This document shows positions 32,213 through 45,335 of a stretch of 64,000 bases of DNA, one piece after another. Below the pieces are notes generated by a model. The model was not told the DNA's origin and did not search any database. It saw only the letters and a list, made by a program, of their open reading frames with translations. Source of the DNA: Pleodorina starrii (taxonomy: Eukaryota; Chlorophyta; Chlorophyceae; Chlamydomonadales; Volvocaceae); the NCBI GenBank assembly GCA_030267565.1, contig BRXU01000032.1:806001-870000 (forward strand). The letters run 5' to 3'. How positions within the stretch are numbered: the first letter of the stretch is position 1; each line of letters opens with the position of its first letter. Position numbers and translations under genes: made by a program.

Positions 32213-35200
32213 ATGCATTCGGGGGGAGTGCAGCTGTACACACGCACAGCCGAGCGCATCTGTGCACTCTGGGCGCCCACGGAAGCCAGGGGCAGCCAGG
32301 GCCGCCCTCCGGCTTCGGAGCTTTCCCAACTGCTGCACCTTGTGCGGCCCTTTTCGTCGTTCGCGCAGCTCTGCGGCGTCCGCAGCCTGGCCGAGTGGGC
32401 CCAGCCCGTCCTGCAGCACCGCGCCGCTGCCTGCACCGCGGCCCTTCTGAACACGCAGCTCGACTGCTACGAGCAGCTGGCGGCGGGGGAGCAGGCGCGT
32501 GCCGGCAGCGACAGGGACGAGGCGATCGCCGCAGTGGCGATGGACCAGATTTCCTCCGGACTCTACGCCACAGGGCGCATCTTATCCAGCATCTGGGAGG
32601 CATTCGACCTCCTGCCGCCCGCCAGGGCCCAACCCACCGACCCGGCCACCCTGGGCCTCCTGCGCGCGCAACTGCTGGAGCAGCTGGCTGGCGACGGCGA
32701 GGTGGTGCGGGCGCTGGCTCGCCTCCCCTGCTTCGTGGAGAAGCACATCTGGCCGATTGCGAGGGAGCCGGCCATGCCGGGCGTTCAATACGGCGCAGAG
32801 GCCGCACGCTACGGCTGCCTGCTGCTCAGCGTCAGTGCAACCTATGTGACGCATGTGGTGGGCGCAGTCAAGTGCGGGGCGAGGCCAGGCGGGGGCGGGG
32901 GCGGCATTTCGCTGGACACGCAGCGCCGCTTGGCGGACTTGGCCCGTTCGGGACTGGTGGCCTCCCTCAGCGCTGCCCTGCTGGCGGCGCCGCCTCATTA
33001 CCCGCAGCCGCGAGCTGCCAAAGGGGATCCGCTGCCGGGTGACTACAGGGAGGGGCTGCGGAGCTGCCAATGGGACGTGATGTGGATGCTGGTGAGTGTG
33101 GCTGGCGCCGTGCCAAGGATCGGGCTCCAGGTACTAGCGCTGCTGGACTCGCCCCAGGTGTGGCAGCTGCAGCGGGAGGCCCTGCGGCAAGTGGCAGCCC
33201 TGACGGTGGACCGGTTCGCGTTGCGGGTGCAGAGGGGGGAAGAGGGCAGGGGCAGTGGCAGCCGCGCCGGCGGCAGCGGTGGGGCAGCGGGTGACCGCGG
33301 CCGTAGTGGCCGCAGCGGCGGCGGCGGCGGCGGCAGGGCACGGTCCCGGGCTGCCAGCGGCGGCAGCGGCGACAGCAGCCGCAGCAGTCCCCGGGGCGGC
33401 GGCAGCGGTGAAGCCTCCGGCGAGGAGGGCGGTGCCCAGATGTGGCCGCTGCTGCAAGAATCCTCTCTGCGCAGCGACACCCGTCAATTCTGGACGCGCC
33501 AGTTGTTCCACATGGGGAGCTGCGTCTTCGCAGCGCTGGTGCAGTTTGACGCATTCAGTGGGTACGGCGACATGGCAGCGGCCGCTCGCCTGGCCCGGGA
33601 GCTGCTGCCCTCCCGCACGCAGGCGGCGGAACTGGGCGCGCGAGTACTGGCGGTGATGCACGCCTGCCTGACGGCGGCGATGAGCGCGCGGGAGGGAGGT
33701 GAGCCGTCCTCGGCGGCGGCGCTGCATGTGCAGGCGCTGCAGCACTGCCCAAAGTGCGTTGGGCCGCTGGCTAGGATGGTGCTGTTCCGGATGCGCGGCG
33801 CTACGGACGAGCTGGAGTCGTGCCTGCCTGCCCTGCTGGAGATGGCGGCCTGGCGGGTGGGTTTGGGGGCGGCGAGGCTGGCGGAAGGAGGCGGCTCCTC
33901 GCTGGACGACTCCCCTGACACGCTGCCGGATGCGCTGTCGGCGTTGCTGCAGGGCAGCGTCCACCTGATGAGCGAGACGGTGACACCGGCGGAGGGTGGG
34001 TGTGGGTGCGGGCTCAGGGGGCCTTAGGCGACGGTGCGTCACCGTCATCGTCACCTTGCGATGCTCCACCGCAGTACTAGTTGGCCTTAAGGTGTTGCAA
34101 GCACGCCCGGGGGACATGGGGCGCACGTTGGTCGGCTCCGCACATGCGCACGCCGCGCAGCCGGGGACACCCTGCCGCCACCGCTGGAAGGAAGGGCCGA
34201 CCAGGGCCCGGGTGATGGCGTGCCGTTGAGCTCATGCCGCGCTTGCTCGCCTCTCCAGTCTCCACCTGTCAAAGCGGGCGGTTGCCCTCAGCCTAGGCTC
34301 CATACCGGACGTGTTCCGACCCCTCGATCGACGTGCCTCTCCGCACCTACACCCGCCCGGTGTACCCCCTTCGCCTGCTGAGTGTTATCCCCCCCGTGGC
34401 GACAACTGCCGGGGCCTTACCTCCGGCGCCCACCCCTCCCGCTGCGTCTTGCAACGGAGCGCAGCGATCGTCAACTTTTCGGAAAGCCAGGAAGCCACGT
34501 TCTGGCGACGTGTGCATCCCTCCACCCGGGCTGCCTGCATCCATCGCCTGACCCACGCCTCAGACATGGGCCTGCCGCGCTGGCTGGATGCGCTGCTGCG
34601 TGCATCCGTGTCACGCGGCGGCTGGAACCGGCAGGCGCAGGTGCAGGCGCCGCAGACCGACCGCCCTCTGGTCCTCACCGGTGCACTGGCGGAGCTGATG
34701 GGAGCCCTCATGCGCGCACGCCTGCCAGCCACGCAGCGGGGCCCCGAGCAGGAGCAGCCGCGGCGTGCTGGGGAGGGTGAGGCCGGCGGGGTGGGTGGCA
34801 GCAGCAGCGGCAGCGGCCGCAGGCGTGGCTCGGGGCAGGGCGGCTGGCAGGTGAAAGAGGAGCTGGGGCTGGTGCTCAGCGCCCTCAAGCTGCTGCGGCG
34901 CGAGGTAGCGCTCGGGCTCGGAGGCGGAGAGGGAGGGGGACAGGCGCTGCAAGCTTTCATCCACTCACGCCTAGGGCTAGCCTCCTTCGTGGCTAACGTG
35001 GGGCTGTCCGACTGGGGCCTGCCCGGACTGGTGAGGGAGATGCGGCGGGCCGAGGCGGGAGGCGCGGGAGATGGTGGCGGCGGCAGTGGAGCCGGAGGTC
35101 CCCGCGGCGGCGTGGCGGGCACCGATGCGGCCATGGTGACGCAGGCGGTGGCGGCGTGCGGTTCCGCCGTGTTGCCGTACATGCTACAAATGGTGGAATG

Positions 35201-36125
35201 TGCAATTTCTGAGCTGCAGCGGGAGGCGCGGGTCAACGGCGGACGCAGCGCTCCGCAAGGTCTGGCAGCCGTGGTGACCTCCGGACTCCTGACGGCGCAG
35301 GTCGCGACTGCCGCCGTGGTGTCCGCTGCCAAACACCTGCCGCCGGAAGTGTTGCTGGCGGCGGCCCCGCAGCGGGTGTTGGCTGCGGCGGCTCAGCTGC
35401 TGAAGCTGCTGCAAGAGGTCCAGGGTCTGGGGGTGTTGCGGGCGCTGCAGGGTGAAGAGGCCAGCAGCTACGGCGCCCGCATCCTGTCTGCCGTCCTGTT
35501 CAGCATCCGGGACGCAGTGGTCCTCCTGTCGGCGGACGAGCAGCTGCTGGACCGCTGTGTGCCCGGCTGGCTGTGGGCGGGGGCGCTGGGTGCCGATGCG
35601 GTGGGCGGTTTCACCGTTGTCCTGGACCCCCTCACCGACCTGTACCAACAAGCTGGAGCGCGGGTGGATGCACCAGCAGCCGCTCCGCGAGGCCCCGTAG
35701 TCCTGATTGACCAGCGCGCCGACCCGGCAGCGGCCCGCTTCGACCTGCGGGGCTGGGTGACAGAGCAGGGCCAGCGCCGGGGCGAAGTGGCGGCCATAGC
35801 GCGGGGCGCGGCGCAGGGGCTTGGGCTGATGGAGGGGAGCGTGTGGCGGGCGGTGCTGACGGCTGCGGCGGCAGGGGGCGGAGGGGTCGCGGCCGGGGCT
35901 GATCAGGAGGGCGACGCCGGGATGTGGCCTCCGCGGCTGGTGCGGCTGTGCGGCAACCCGCTGTGCGGCGGCTTCAGCGGCGGCAGTGAGGCGGAGCTCA
36001 AGCTGCGCTGGTGCTCCAAATGCTGCGCCGTGCGGTACTGCGGCGCTGCCTGCCAGCGGGCGCACTGGCCGGGGCACAGGGCGGACTGCGGGCGGTGGGC
36101 GGGAAGGTGGACGGCGGAGGGATAG
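32213..36125 (+). CDS. MYND-type zinc-finger protein
   Basis: Two recognised exons: 32213-33995 and 34465-36125 (TAG stop), about 1,147 residues if the ATG at 32213 starts it. The intron 33996-34464 has GT and CGCAG ends and joins in phase: VTPAE then AIVNFSESQEATFWRRV. Most of the protein is Ala/Leu-rich helical sequence of unknown fold, with Gly/Ser/Arg low-complexity loops near residues 350-400 and 790-810. The C-terminus is a MYND finger: CGNPLCGG, then WCSKCCAVRYCGAACQRAH and WPGHRADC, with all Cys/His ligands present. MYND fingers bind proline-rich peptides, and proteins of this layout are numerous in volvocine algae. The frame is open upstream to 32,033, so an extra 5' exon is possible. 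Confidence 0.88.
35939..36103 (+). other. MYND zinc finger domain
   Basis: Within the second exon of the MYND gene. The ligand pattern is C-x4-C, C-x2-C, YC-x3-C, H-x3-H, C. The C-x4-C first pair (CGNPLC) differs from the canonical C-x2-C, but I believe it is usual in algal members. The protein ends about 11 residues after the finger. Confidence 0.9.
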
Positions 36126-37836
36126 GGAGCGATACGTAGGCACAGGAGGCGATGAAGCCGGCTTGTGGCAGGAGCGGGAGCGTGTCGAAAACCGGTCGAA
36201 TACTTGCGGCAGTTCTTTCGCGCCGCTGACCCCAAAGAGAATCCGAGTGGGGCGAAGCATGTGCAGCCCCATCCGGAAGCATGGTCACGAGCTCACGACG
36301 ACGTGTCGAACAGGGCCCCCGTGGCGTTCATGTAGGTACCGGTACCTCGCTTGTGGGTCCATTGGCAACGTAGCTAGGGCCGGTGCGTGATGGGCCCTTG
36401 AAGGGACAGAGGCCGTTGATGGGATGTGTGAAGTTGAGAGGGGCGCGACAGCAACGCGGGAATGGAATGCGCCGAGCGCGAGGAGGGGCGAGCACGCTGC
36501 AAACCGGTGCGGTTCGTTGAAATGATGCTATGTAGCGGCGGCAATGGCAACTCCTTGCGACCTTACAAAGGAGAGGAGAAGTCGTACACATTTTTTGTGT
36601 ATTGTGTATGGTCGGGGAGGCAAGGCGCTGGGTTGGGTTGGCTTGCGAAAGGCGACCCGGGCACGACGCGTGCTGACCCCCCCTTCTCGACCTGAGACTA
36701 CTTTATGCGGCGAACACGGCATCGTTGCACTGTTGACTTTTAAGGCTCACGATTCAAATGCAGATTGGCGGTGATCCAACCAAACGGTTGTCGGAACAAC
36801 TGAGTGGATGTCAGAGACGCTGCGAGCAAGGGGACAAGCTCGGCGAAGGTACACCACGTACGCCCGCCTACTTGATCCCGCAGCAGCAACACTGACCAAG
36901 CCTGACCAAGCCGCAGCGGACACGACAACAAGGAGAACAGGGACCGACGTATTCCCCACCTCCTTGAGCTACCGATTAGATGGATGAAAGATGATCGCTG
37001 TGTGACACTATCAAGAGAGTACTCGTGCAGTCTATCTCCAGATGACGGCATGGGGCCTGTTACCTAGCGCAGAACGTTACGATTGTTCCAGAGACGAAAA
37101 GCGACCATACTGGCTCGCTTTCGGCGTTACGTACGCACAACAGTTCATCACGGAACCCTCGGACAAGCGTAAGGCCCCGGATTACGGAACGCCGGACACG
37201 GGCCAGGTGTTCCTACCACCCACGCTCACACAGCGTTACGTCTTACTATCAACAAATAGATCACAACATTTACGCCGTAACGCGCCCAACAGCGGCGCGT
37301 GCGACACACAACTCGCAAAGATCCACAACCAAGTGACCGCGAACGGGCGGTCACACCTGACACCACCCATGCCGACCCTTGCCGACGACCACAGCCGAAC
37401 GCAGCGCAGGTTGGGGATAGCTGGTCCATATTGTCCTTCCAGCCCTGGGAGAGTCCTCAGATTGGTAGTCACTCGCTGTGCAGCCGGCCGTCTACGGTAT
37501 GACACTGTTGCGTCTAGCGTCGCTCGCGCATGAAGTTTGCAGTTAGTTTTCTGTTGCTTCGGAATGGACGAGACTGAGCCAGTTCTCTCTCAAGTCCTCT
37601 GCAGGCATCCCACAACTATTCTTACATACCAGAGGTACAATAACTTCCTGAACCCGCCAACATCATCACAAGGCGACCGATCGACCAAACCTGAAATCTT
37701 CGGCCGACGTATGATTAAGCTCTTCTTTTGCAAAGCCCCTTCAAGTTTGCAACTCAATTACTTTGCAAGATTATCGACGTAAATCTGTTGGCAAATTTCG
37801 CTTTTGAAATTTGGTTGCCCTTCCCGATTTGATAGG
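36126..37836. other. Intergenic region; no gene recognised
   Basis: Contains the 3' UTR of the MYND gene and the promoter of the next plus-strand gene. No domain-bearing frame and no long repeat found. Confidence 0.5.
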
Positions 37837-39461
37837 ATGGGCAGGTTACGAGATTTTGGTGCTTTCGATGCCCCAGAAGCCAACTCAGAGCTTTTCCTTG
37901 GAAACCCGAGGCGGGTTGGGCGCAGGCACCTGCGGCCAGCAGATACCGACCGGAACCTCGGTGCAGGCAATGGCGACCCCGGACGGCTGCACGTATATGG
38001 CGTATGGTTAAAACCGTCTTTGTTGCAGCGGGCAGCTTCATGGGTACGTTTTGGAGGCGACGCCGGCCTGATGTGATGTGATGCCGGCACTTGGCTCGGC
38101 ACTTAATACTTCGACTTTACGTTGACCGCAGGCTCGTAATAACCTGAAGTGGGCCATTATAATCTCACTGATACTTCTACCCTGCGTGACTGTGGCGTTG
38201 GTCGTCGGTACTGCCTGCGGTACCGGCAACTGCGGAAACAGCAGGACATCCAGCCGTGAGGTAGGCACACCTACCGGCCTGCCGATCGAGCCATAACTTC
38301 CGCTAATCCATCAGTCCAAGCTGCATGCCCACAGTTACTGTTATGCCCAGACCAAGTGTTACAATCACGCGCGCTGCTTGATTCCCCAATAAAGTGCGAT
38401 GAAACATGTCGTCGGTGCCCACCGCCGTTGTGCGCTGTGTGCAGAATCTTGGCCCCGAGATACCGCTACCACCGTCGCTTCCTCAGTTTCCCCAGCCCGC
38501 GTCGCCGCAGTGGTCACCAGAGGTACCTTCCATGCCGTCGCCGTCGGTTCTGCGGCCGGCTACACAGCTTCCGTTCCTCGTGGCGAGTTGGGTTTGCGTG
38601 TGTATGTGTGCGGAATGGTGGGATTTGGGGGTTGAGAAGGGGGCGGGACACGTGCATACGTCCGCCGCGGACCGTCTCCACTTGCCTGCCCCAAGTATCT
38701 GCGCCGCCTGTGACCACCACGCCAAACGAAACGTGCATCGCCAATGAACGGCGGTGTTGCGTTATTGCCCTCCATACGGCTCTCCATCACCTTTCCTGGC
38801 GAAAATGCCGCCAACTGCCTCCGCTGCTGCTGCCCGTCTATCCGCCTGGCCGCCAGTCCTCCGCTCTCGCTCAGCACCACAATACATCGCATCTGATACT
38901 CCGGCTCGGCCTTACAGTCATCAGTCACCAAGCGACCTACCCTCCCTCCCTCCCATGCCTCCCTCGCCCTCTTCCCCATGATACGGGTCTACCTTTCGCT
39001 GCTTCGGCCTACCTCCTGCCCTCCGCCGCCTCCATCCCCAGCCGCCCTTCTCCTACCCGCTGATCCCGCTGCCGCCGACCTACCCGCCGCTCCCAACACC
39101 GGAGCCGCTGCTGTTGCCACCGCCAACGGCGTACCCGCCCAACCCGACCCTACCGACATACCCAACGATTCCGCTGCCTCCGGATGCATCAGCACCCGCC
39201 GTATCATCAGCCGCGCCTCCACAAGGTCCGCCCAGCCCTCCCAGGAGGCTCCGCACGTGGCCGGCCGAGATGCCAGTGCCGCCATGGCCCCGGCATCTGC
39301 TGCCGGACCATCAGCCGCAGGACGTGCCGTACTTGTCACCCGACGACACGGAATTGGTAGCAGGCGAGCCCCAGCAGCAGCAGCAGCAGCTGGTGCGGCG
39401 GCAGCGGCAGGAGAGGAGCCTTTGGACATATGTGGACCCGACCGGCTTTTTGAAGGAATAA
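37837..39461 (+). CDS. Small single-pass membrane protein with proline-rich tail, copy 1
   Basis: Exon 1, 37837-38043: MGRLRDFGAFDAPEANSE to RAASW, donor GTACG. Exon 2, 38132-38260: ARNNLKWAIIISLILLPCVT then a hydrophobic run ending in CGTGNCGN, donor GTAGGC. Exon 3 starts at 38445 after GTGTGCAG with NLGPEIPLPPSLPQFPQPAS. A last proline-rich exon, about 39032-39461, ends in SLWTYVDPTGFLKE and TAG. Exons 1-3 join in phase 0. Predicted: a short basic N-terminus, one membrane helix, a Cys-containing CGTGNCGN motif, then a Pro-rich region, possibly a wall or matrix glycoprotein. Exons 1 and 2 match the gene at 62,182. Splicing between 38,580 and 39,032 is unresolved. Function unknown. Confidence 0.6.
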
Positions 39462-41076
39462 GCAGGATGGATGGGGGCCGCAATCGAGCCAGGTTGACAG
39501 CGAGGGCGCTTGCCATCCAATGCGCGCATGGTGAGCCGATTGCTTGCTGTTGGGCGAGGTGCGATGCAAGCATGCATGCGGTGGGTGCGTTTTTATCTGC
39601 GTGCATGTCTGTGCGGGTGGGATCGCTTTGATTGGGGCTGCGCGCGTGCGTGGCTGGTCAGCGTGCAGTTAGTGATGATCATTAAGCAAAGGGCCCCGCC
39701 TCCGCGAGCCTTTGCACGTTCGTTCAGTTCTTACATGCTGAATGAGTGCCTGGGCGCCGCAGCCACCGGCATCCGCGCCTGCTGCCTGAGGATGTGTGGG
39801 CGCGTGGGGGCGCGTGGGGGCATATGTACGTTCATAGATAGCGGCGGTGCCCTCCATATGCACGAATGAATGAATGCACCTATCTATCCGCGGTCCAAAT
39901 AAAGCAAGGCCACAGACGCAGGGATGCTGGTACTGGTCAGGGGCTCACAGACGCGTTATTAATTCATGGAAGTAAGGTGATCTTACTCGCCTGGCTGGAC
40001 AGCGCAGCTAGCTGGCGGCTCTGCTGCGGGCGGGGGCGGGTTATTGCTGTGGCGGCAGTGGTGGTGCCATGGCGTGGCATGCAGCTCCGTTGCCTCGCTC
40101 GGCTGCTGCGTGGAGAGCGAGGTGTTGGCGGGATGATCAGCAGGTGGCGGGATTGATGGGTGGAGTTTGGATGCGTGTATGCGTGGGCGCATGCGGGTTA
40201 GTTGCTAGGGTGCATTTTGGACGTAAGCGGCGGTATGGTACGTATGCATGCATGTATAGAGATACGTATAAATGCACGACGGAGGAAAGCCCAGGGCACG
40301 CACAATGTCTCGCTCAACCCACCCATTCAATCAACTGTGCATGGCCAAATTTACACATGCGGCATGTGTGTGAGAGTAGTGAGGGCGACGGGCAGCGGAA
40401 AGCGTATACAGTGAAAGATCTATCTATTTGCGCACGAAAATTACGTGAACGAAGATGAGCGGGCGAATTCGCTTCGAAGCGGAGTGTCCCTTCGATTCAT
40501 TCGGCGGGTCATGCATCATTATCGTCGAGGCGCTTTGTTTAATGTCTGGCTTATGCACGTTCGCCCGATTCACGAAGCCAATCCAGCATTGACGTCTGTC
40601 CGTTTGCTTGGTTCGTTGCCGATGGGACAGCTTGGCTTGGCTGTACATGTATGGCTGGGGCGAAGTAGATAGGCTGACTCGCTGTCCCTTAGCTATACAT
40701 AGGTAGGGGGGCGAGATGCATGGGATGTGACCTGCTGTATAAATGTTCGTTCGCTTGATCGATCGATGGGCTGTGAGGAGTTCGGAAGTATGTCGGTGTG
40801 CGTGTGTCATTGGAAAAACTGCGCGCGGGTAGGTGCGGGTACGTACGTACGTAGGGTATGAACTGGATCTGTACAGGGACGGAGAACCCAGCGAGCGAGT
40901 AGTGTGGGGCGGGCGAGCCATTTATCGATCGTTGATCGATGTGGAGGTAGATTATTATTCTCCCGCATACATCCGTCACCACACTGAGCGCCGGCGAGGT
41001 CATGTATGGCCGCTCCCATTTACCTTGTTATGAGCGCGTCGACCCTGTTGGGCCGGCGCGGCAATGTGTATATATG
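39462..41076. other. Intergenic region; no gene recognised
   Basis: Short unconvincing frames only, with many GATC/CGTA simple words. Includes the 3' UTR of the preceding gene (an AATAAAG motif near 39898). Confidence 0.45.
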
Positions 41077-41488
41077 TAGGAAGTGCCTGAGAGTTAGGGC
41101 AGTGAAATGGTGGCCGAGAGGTCACCGGTTCGATCCCGGCCTTCGCAGAGGGCTGGGTGACCGATGGGGGCCCTGGTGTGGGAACAGCAGGTGACCGCAT
41201 GGCTCTTTAGCCGTGTCCCTGTCCCCTGCACTGGTAGAACTCATCACGGTTGAATGTTCAACGATGATGTGTCTGGCATATCTGGGAAGAATGCGTGCGG
41301 GTACCCAGATGTGATTCGAGTGAGACGGAGTCCAGACACTGAGTGGGTGGGAGAAGCAACCCATCTTAGTCAAAAAGGCGGTCACCGCGGTAATGGGCTG
41401 TACCCGCCGATGAGGCATCAGTCTGTTCCCTTAACCCACGCTAGGGCCTACGGTCCAGCGTAAAACTTACTTTCTTTCTTTCTTTCTG
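41077..41488 (+). mobile_element. tRNA-derived SINE, copy 1
   Basis: About 410 bp. The head has an A-box-like GTTAGGGCAGTG (about 41093) and a B box GGTTCGATCCC (41127-41137), spaced as in a tRNA gene. The body is unrelated to tRNA, and the element ends in a TTTC-type tail. It matches the copy at 43,140 over its full length with few substitutions and small indels. The internal pol III promoter and simple-repeat 3' end fit a SINE. Confidence 0.82.
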
Positions 41489-43139
41489 TACGCGCGCTTA
41501 CACGGCGCACACGCCGTCAGACAGATACGATGGGTATCAGGTGAAGGAGTGCCCGCACGGCGTGGTGCGTATCGCTGCACGTGCGTGGCATGTGCCTGTG
41601 TGCATGTGCCGTGCTTCGCTGGCCTTATAAATAGGTAGCTCGGATGAGTCATGTCACCTGCGTGAACATGCGTGTGGGCGGCGTGTACATCATACCATAC
41701 ATACATGTGTACGTGCGTGTAGATGGCGACGGATGCGCGCGAGGCTGAACGAAACACTTCAATCACAACCTCACGCACCGGCAGTCAGCCAACAGCGATG
41801 TGCGTGTTGGGACGCAGCGTGAGGCGGGGCTGAATGCATAGTGGACGATTTCACGCACGCATGCGCAGGGCGGGCGGGCGGGAGGTGTTATTACGCCTGC
41901 GGTGGGCGGGATGAGCGAGGTCCGTCCGTCGGAGTGGGGATGGACGCGGGTTTTCCTCTCTCTCATCCGTCATGCGGCATGTGCGTATACGGTATATATG
42001 TATGTGTATGTGTGCATGCAATTACCACCCCGCACTATGTTTTTCGTCCTGGACGTACGAGTGGCTCGCTCGCTCGCTGGGCTCCATAGACGGATGAAGC
42101 TATCTAGCGTGAGATGTGAACGAACGAATGATGACCCTTGATGACCTATCTACACTGCTACTCATCAGAACTTGCACGCGGCGGTGCGTTTTTATATGTG
42201 TGCATGCCAGCAGGTTCGTTGCTGGCTGGATCGGTGAAATTTATTCCGTGCGCACACCGTGCATACATACATACATACATACGCGAGAGACTTGCGTCCC
42301 AGCCAAGCAATTAAGCGGCCCGTGGATGGCCAGGCTGGTACCGTGGTCGCTGCGTGTCACAGTGTGCGTGGAGATCAAGTCCACTACGTCATTCCTTGCT
42401 TGCACAGTCCGTGCTCGCTTGAACGCTTGCTTGTGGATGTACGCATGGCTGGATGTCCTGCGTGGTTATTCATGTCCGGTCTGCTGCATGCGTGCACGCA
42501 TGCTTGTACGTACCTATGTATTTATTACGTACATGCATGCTATCCCCGTGATGTATGCACGTACGTATGTCCGATGTCGTCACGATAGATGGATAGATGT
42601 GCTCGTCCCCGCCGTCGTGATGATGTCACTGCCGGCTGCCTCATCAAATACGGTAATCTATCTATCTATCTATCACGAGCGAACGGAGCCACGCGCGCAG
42701 TAGATAGCCAGCGGGGATTCCGCCGTCCGGTAATGGTCACATGCGATCGATCAATCGATTGATTGAGGCACCTTTATTTGCCAACGAAGTGTGTGTATGT
42801 ATGTGTGGCTGGTCATCGTCGGCATTGTGCTGTTAATGTGGGCTGGCAGGGAGGGGCTAGAACTCCGTCCGTCCGTCCCTCCCTCTGCGATGTGGATGTA
42901 TGGCCGCAGACAAGCGGGCAAATGTAAACAACTCAGCTATTTATTTCTTCACGTACGCCGCCCTGCCTGATGGCAGCAGTGCATGCCTTCCAGCCAAATG
43001 CCTTGCATCACCTTGCTTCAGAAGCGGCGGCGGCAGGGCGCACGTTCAGTTACTTCTTGTTTCATCTGACGCTTATGTTTTTATAGCCTAATTTTTTAGC
43101 GTCTTGAAAAGTTTGGAGAATATATTTTTAGGGCTTAAT
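41489..43139. other. Intergenic region; no gene recognised
   Basis: Rich in CGTA, GTAT and CTAT words, including a (CTAT)n microsatellite at about 42656-42674. No protein-coding signal I would defend. Confidence 0.5.
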
Positions 43140-43558
43140 ATCCCCTAGGAGTGCCTGAGAGTTAGGGCACTAAATTGGTAACCGAGAGGTCACCAGTTCG
43201 ATCCCGGCCTTCGCAGAGGGCTGGGTGACCGATGGGGGCCCTGGTGTGGGAACGAACAGCAGGTGATCGCATGGCTCTTTAGCCATGTCCCTGTCCCCTG
43301 CACTGGTAGAACTCATCACGGTTGAATGTTCAACAATGATGTGTCTGGCATATCTGGGAAAAGTGCGTGCGGGTACCCAGATGTGATCCGAGTGAGACGG
43401 AGCCCAGACACGGAGTGGGTGGGAGAAGCAACCCATCTTAGTCAAAAAGGCGGTCACCGCGGTAATGGGCTGAAAGTACCCGCCGAAGAGGCATCAGTCT
43501 GTTCCCTTAACCCACGCTCGGGCTTACGGTCCAGTGTAAACTTTCTTTCTTTCTTTCT
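43140..43558 (+). mobile_element. tRNA-derived SINE, copy 2, with target-site duplication
   Basis: Second full-length copy of the SINE. It is flanked by the direct repeat TAGGGCTTAAT at 43129-43139 and 43559-43569, a typical LINE-machinery target-site duplication. The B box is AGTTCGATCCC (43195-43205). The tail is CTTTCTTTCTTTCT. It sits inside an older AT-rich repeat. Confidence 0.85.
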
Positions 43559-43569
43559 TAGGGCTTAAT

Positions 43570-44600
43570 GTTTTTAGGAGGCTCAGGGGAGTTTTCGAAC
43601 GAATCCTAACTTTTTAGCAAGCTTCGCAGAAGCATGTAACTTTTTAGTGAGCTCATTTACGAGTGCAACACGTCTGGTTGTGTGCTTGCTATTAAAGCAA
43701 ATGGAAGCGCATCGTCACTTGTTTGCCGTACAGCACAAACCCGCCCAGACACCCGAGCGCCTCCTGCACCCCTCGACACCGCACATCCACCCGCCCCACA
43801 CGTCCTGTCGAGCGCGCCCTGATCTTTTTAGCGGGCTTGGAATTACCCCATAAAAAACTTTTTAGGAAACTGGAGCAATTTCCAGGAAACTCCTAATTAT
43901 TTTAGGGAACTTCGCACAATTTCCGTGGACGGGTTTTATGCACCCAGATAATTATATAATTAATAAAAACATTAGCGTCAGTATATGCATCCATCCCCTT
44001 CCCCGGTGATGCGGACGCGTAAAACCCTAAAACCCTAAAATCTATGACTCGGCGCAGTTGTTCCCCGCCTGTGCCCCATGATGACCCGAGCGAGCATGGT
44101 ATTGCTCCCGGGTCAAGCGCTTGCCTGGGGGGCCGAAGTTGTCCATCACGAAAGTGGCGTTGCCCACACCGGCCACCGCGACTGGAGTTGTTTGTGCAGG
44201 TGTAGCCTAGGCTCTTATAGCCTACGTAGCGCCGCACTGTCGTACTGTCGTGCGGCTGCCACACTCTCCCCCCTTTGAAGGGAGACCGTCCCGCCGGCTC
44301 CCGTTTTTATTGGGATCCGAGTCTGTGTGCTCACCATTACCTAGCTACCCCTACCAGTGCGGGCCGCGAGATTCGAACTGGAGACCGTAGTGGGTCGGCT
44401 ACTGCCGGTGGTACTTACATTTCGCACCAGCCGTGATATTTTTGCTCACGCTGCACACCTTATCAACGGGCGTACTGGATATTACCGGTTTATACCAGCA
44501 GGCATAGGTCGTGACTACCTCTGGCACAGTTCGAATTGACTTCACAGTCCGTACGTTGCCGGCTTTGATGGTATGCGAGCTCTATGAGTCTCGATCTTTA
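43570..44600. repeat. Old AT-rich repeat DNA with CTTTTTAG words and a telomere-like pair
   Basis: CTTTTTAG-type words recur (about 43610, 43638, 43826, 43858, 43900), resembling the subterminal words of the TIR element at 57.8 kb. AAACCCTAAAACCCTAAAA occurs at about 44023-44040. Near 44350-44400 a minus-strand GTTCGAATCTC resembles a tRNA T-loop. No gene supported. Confidence 0.4.
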
Positions 44601-45335
44601 GGGTTTTATTTTTTATATATTACATGTTTAAACCAATCTGTGACTACCGGTCACATCAGCGGCGAGTCTGCTCACATTCACATACACACACACACACGTA
44701 CACGTCTCGTCATTACTCCTGGATTCCGATATCCATCGCCAAACCCGGGGCGCGCTTCACCCGCCGACGCTCGACTAAAGGCGCCGACCCGCGCACCATT
44801 ACTGCTGCTCATGGCCAACCTGAACTACTGCCGGCCTGCTGTAACGCGCGCACAAAGGTCCCTACATACCTTGCCAGGCACTACTGCCGCCTCACGCATT
44901 CGCACAAACCGCGCAGTATTGGTGCTATGCTGGGACCGTCGCCGCAAAATACACGCAGTAACATGTGGTAGGGCATGCGGCTTCTACTATCAGTCCTTCG
45001 GCCGCTGTGTTTCATGTCGCGTCTCCAACAAAGACCTGATCATACATACCAGGTGGATTAGATCGACAGCAGCCCTGCGGACCAAGCATTCGCCACCTAT
45101 GCATGCCCTCAAACGTGAAGGGAGCGTACTTCGAAGCGAGTGACACCTTGAATGCTAGCTCCATACGCAAGAACGCGCCCCATCACTCCCTCCCTCCCTC
45201 CCCTTCCCCTGCTGTCTGTCCTTTCGGACAAGAGTTCATCATTCCACTGACATACGCTGACTGCCGCCACGCACAACGGTAACAAGGGACGCAATCGGGT
45301 CGGATGAGCTGTCGCAACATGAAGCCCATCTCATC

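Noticed and set aside
43902..44264. Possible transposon protease fragment (ALDPGAIPCSLGSSWGTGGE)
   Set aside because: Briefly looked like coding sequence, but no catalytic motif, no continuing frame and no neighbouring pol domains.
44340..44440. tRNA gene or third SINE on the minus strand (GTTCGAATCTC)
   Set aside because: A T-loop-like word is present but no matching acceptor stem or A box could be folded, and no second copy was seen.
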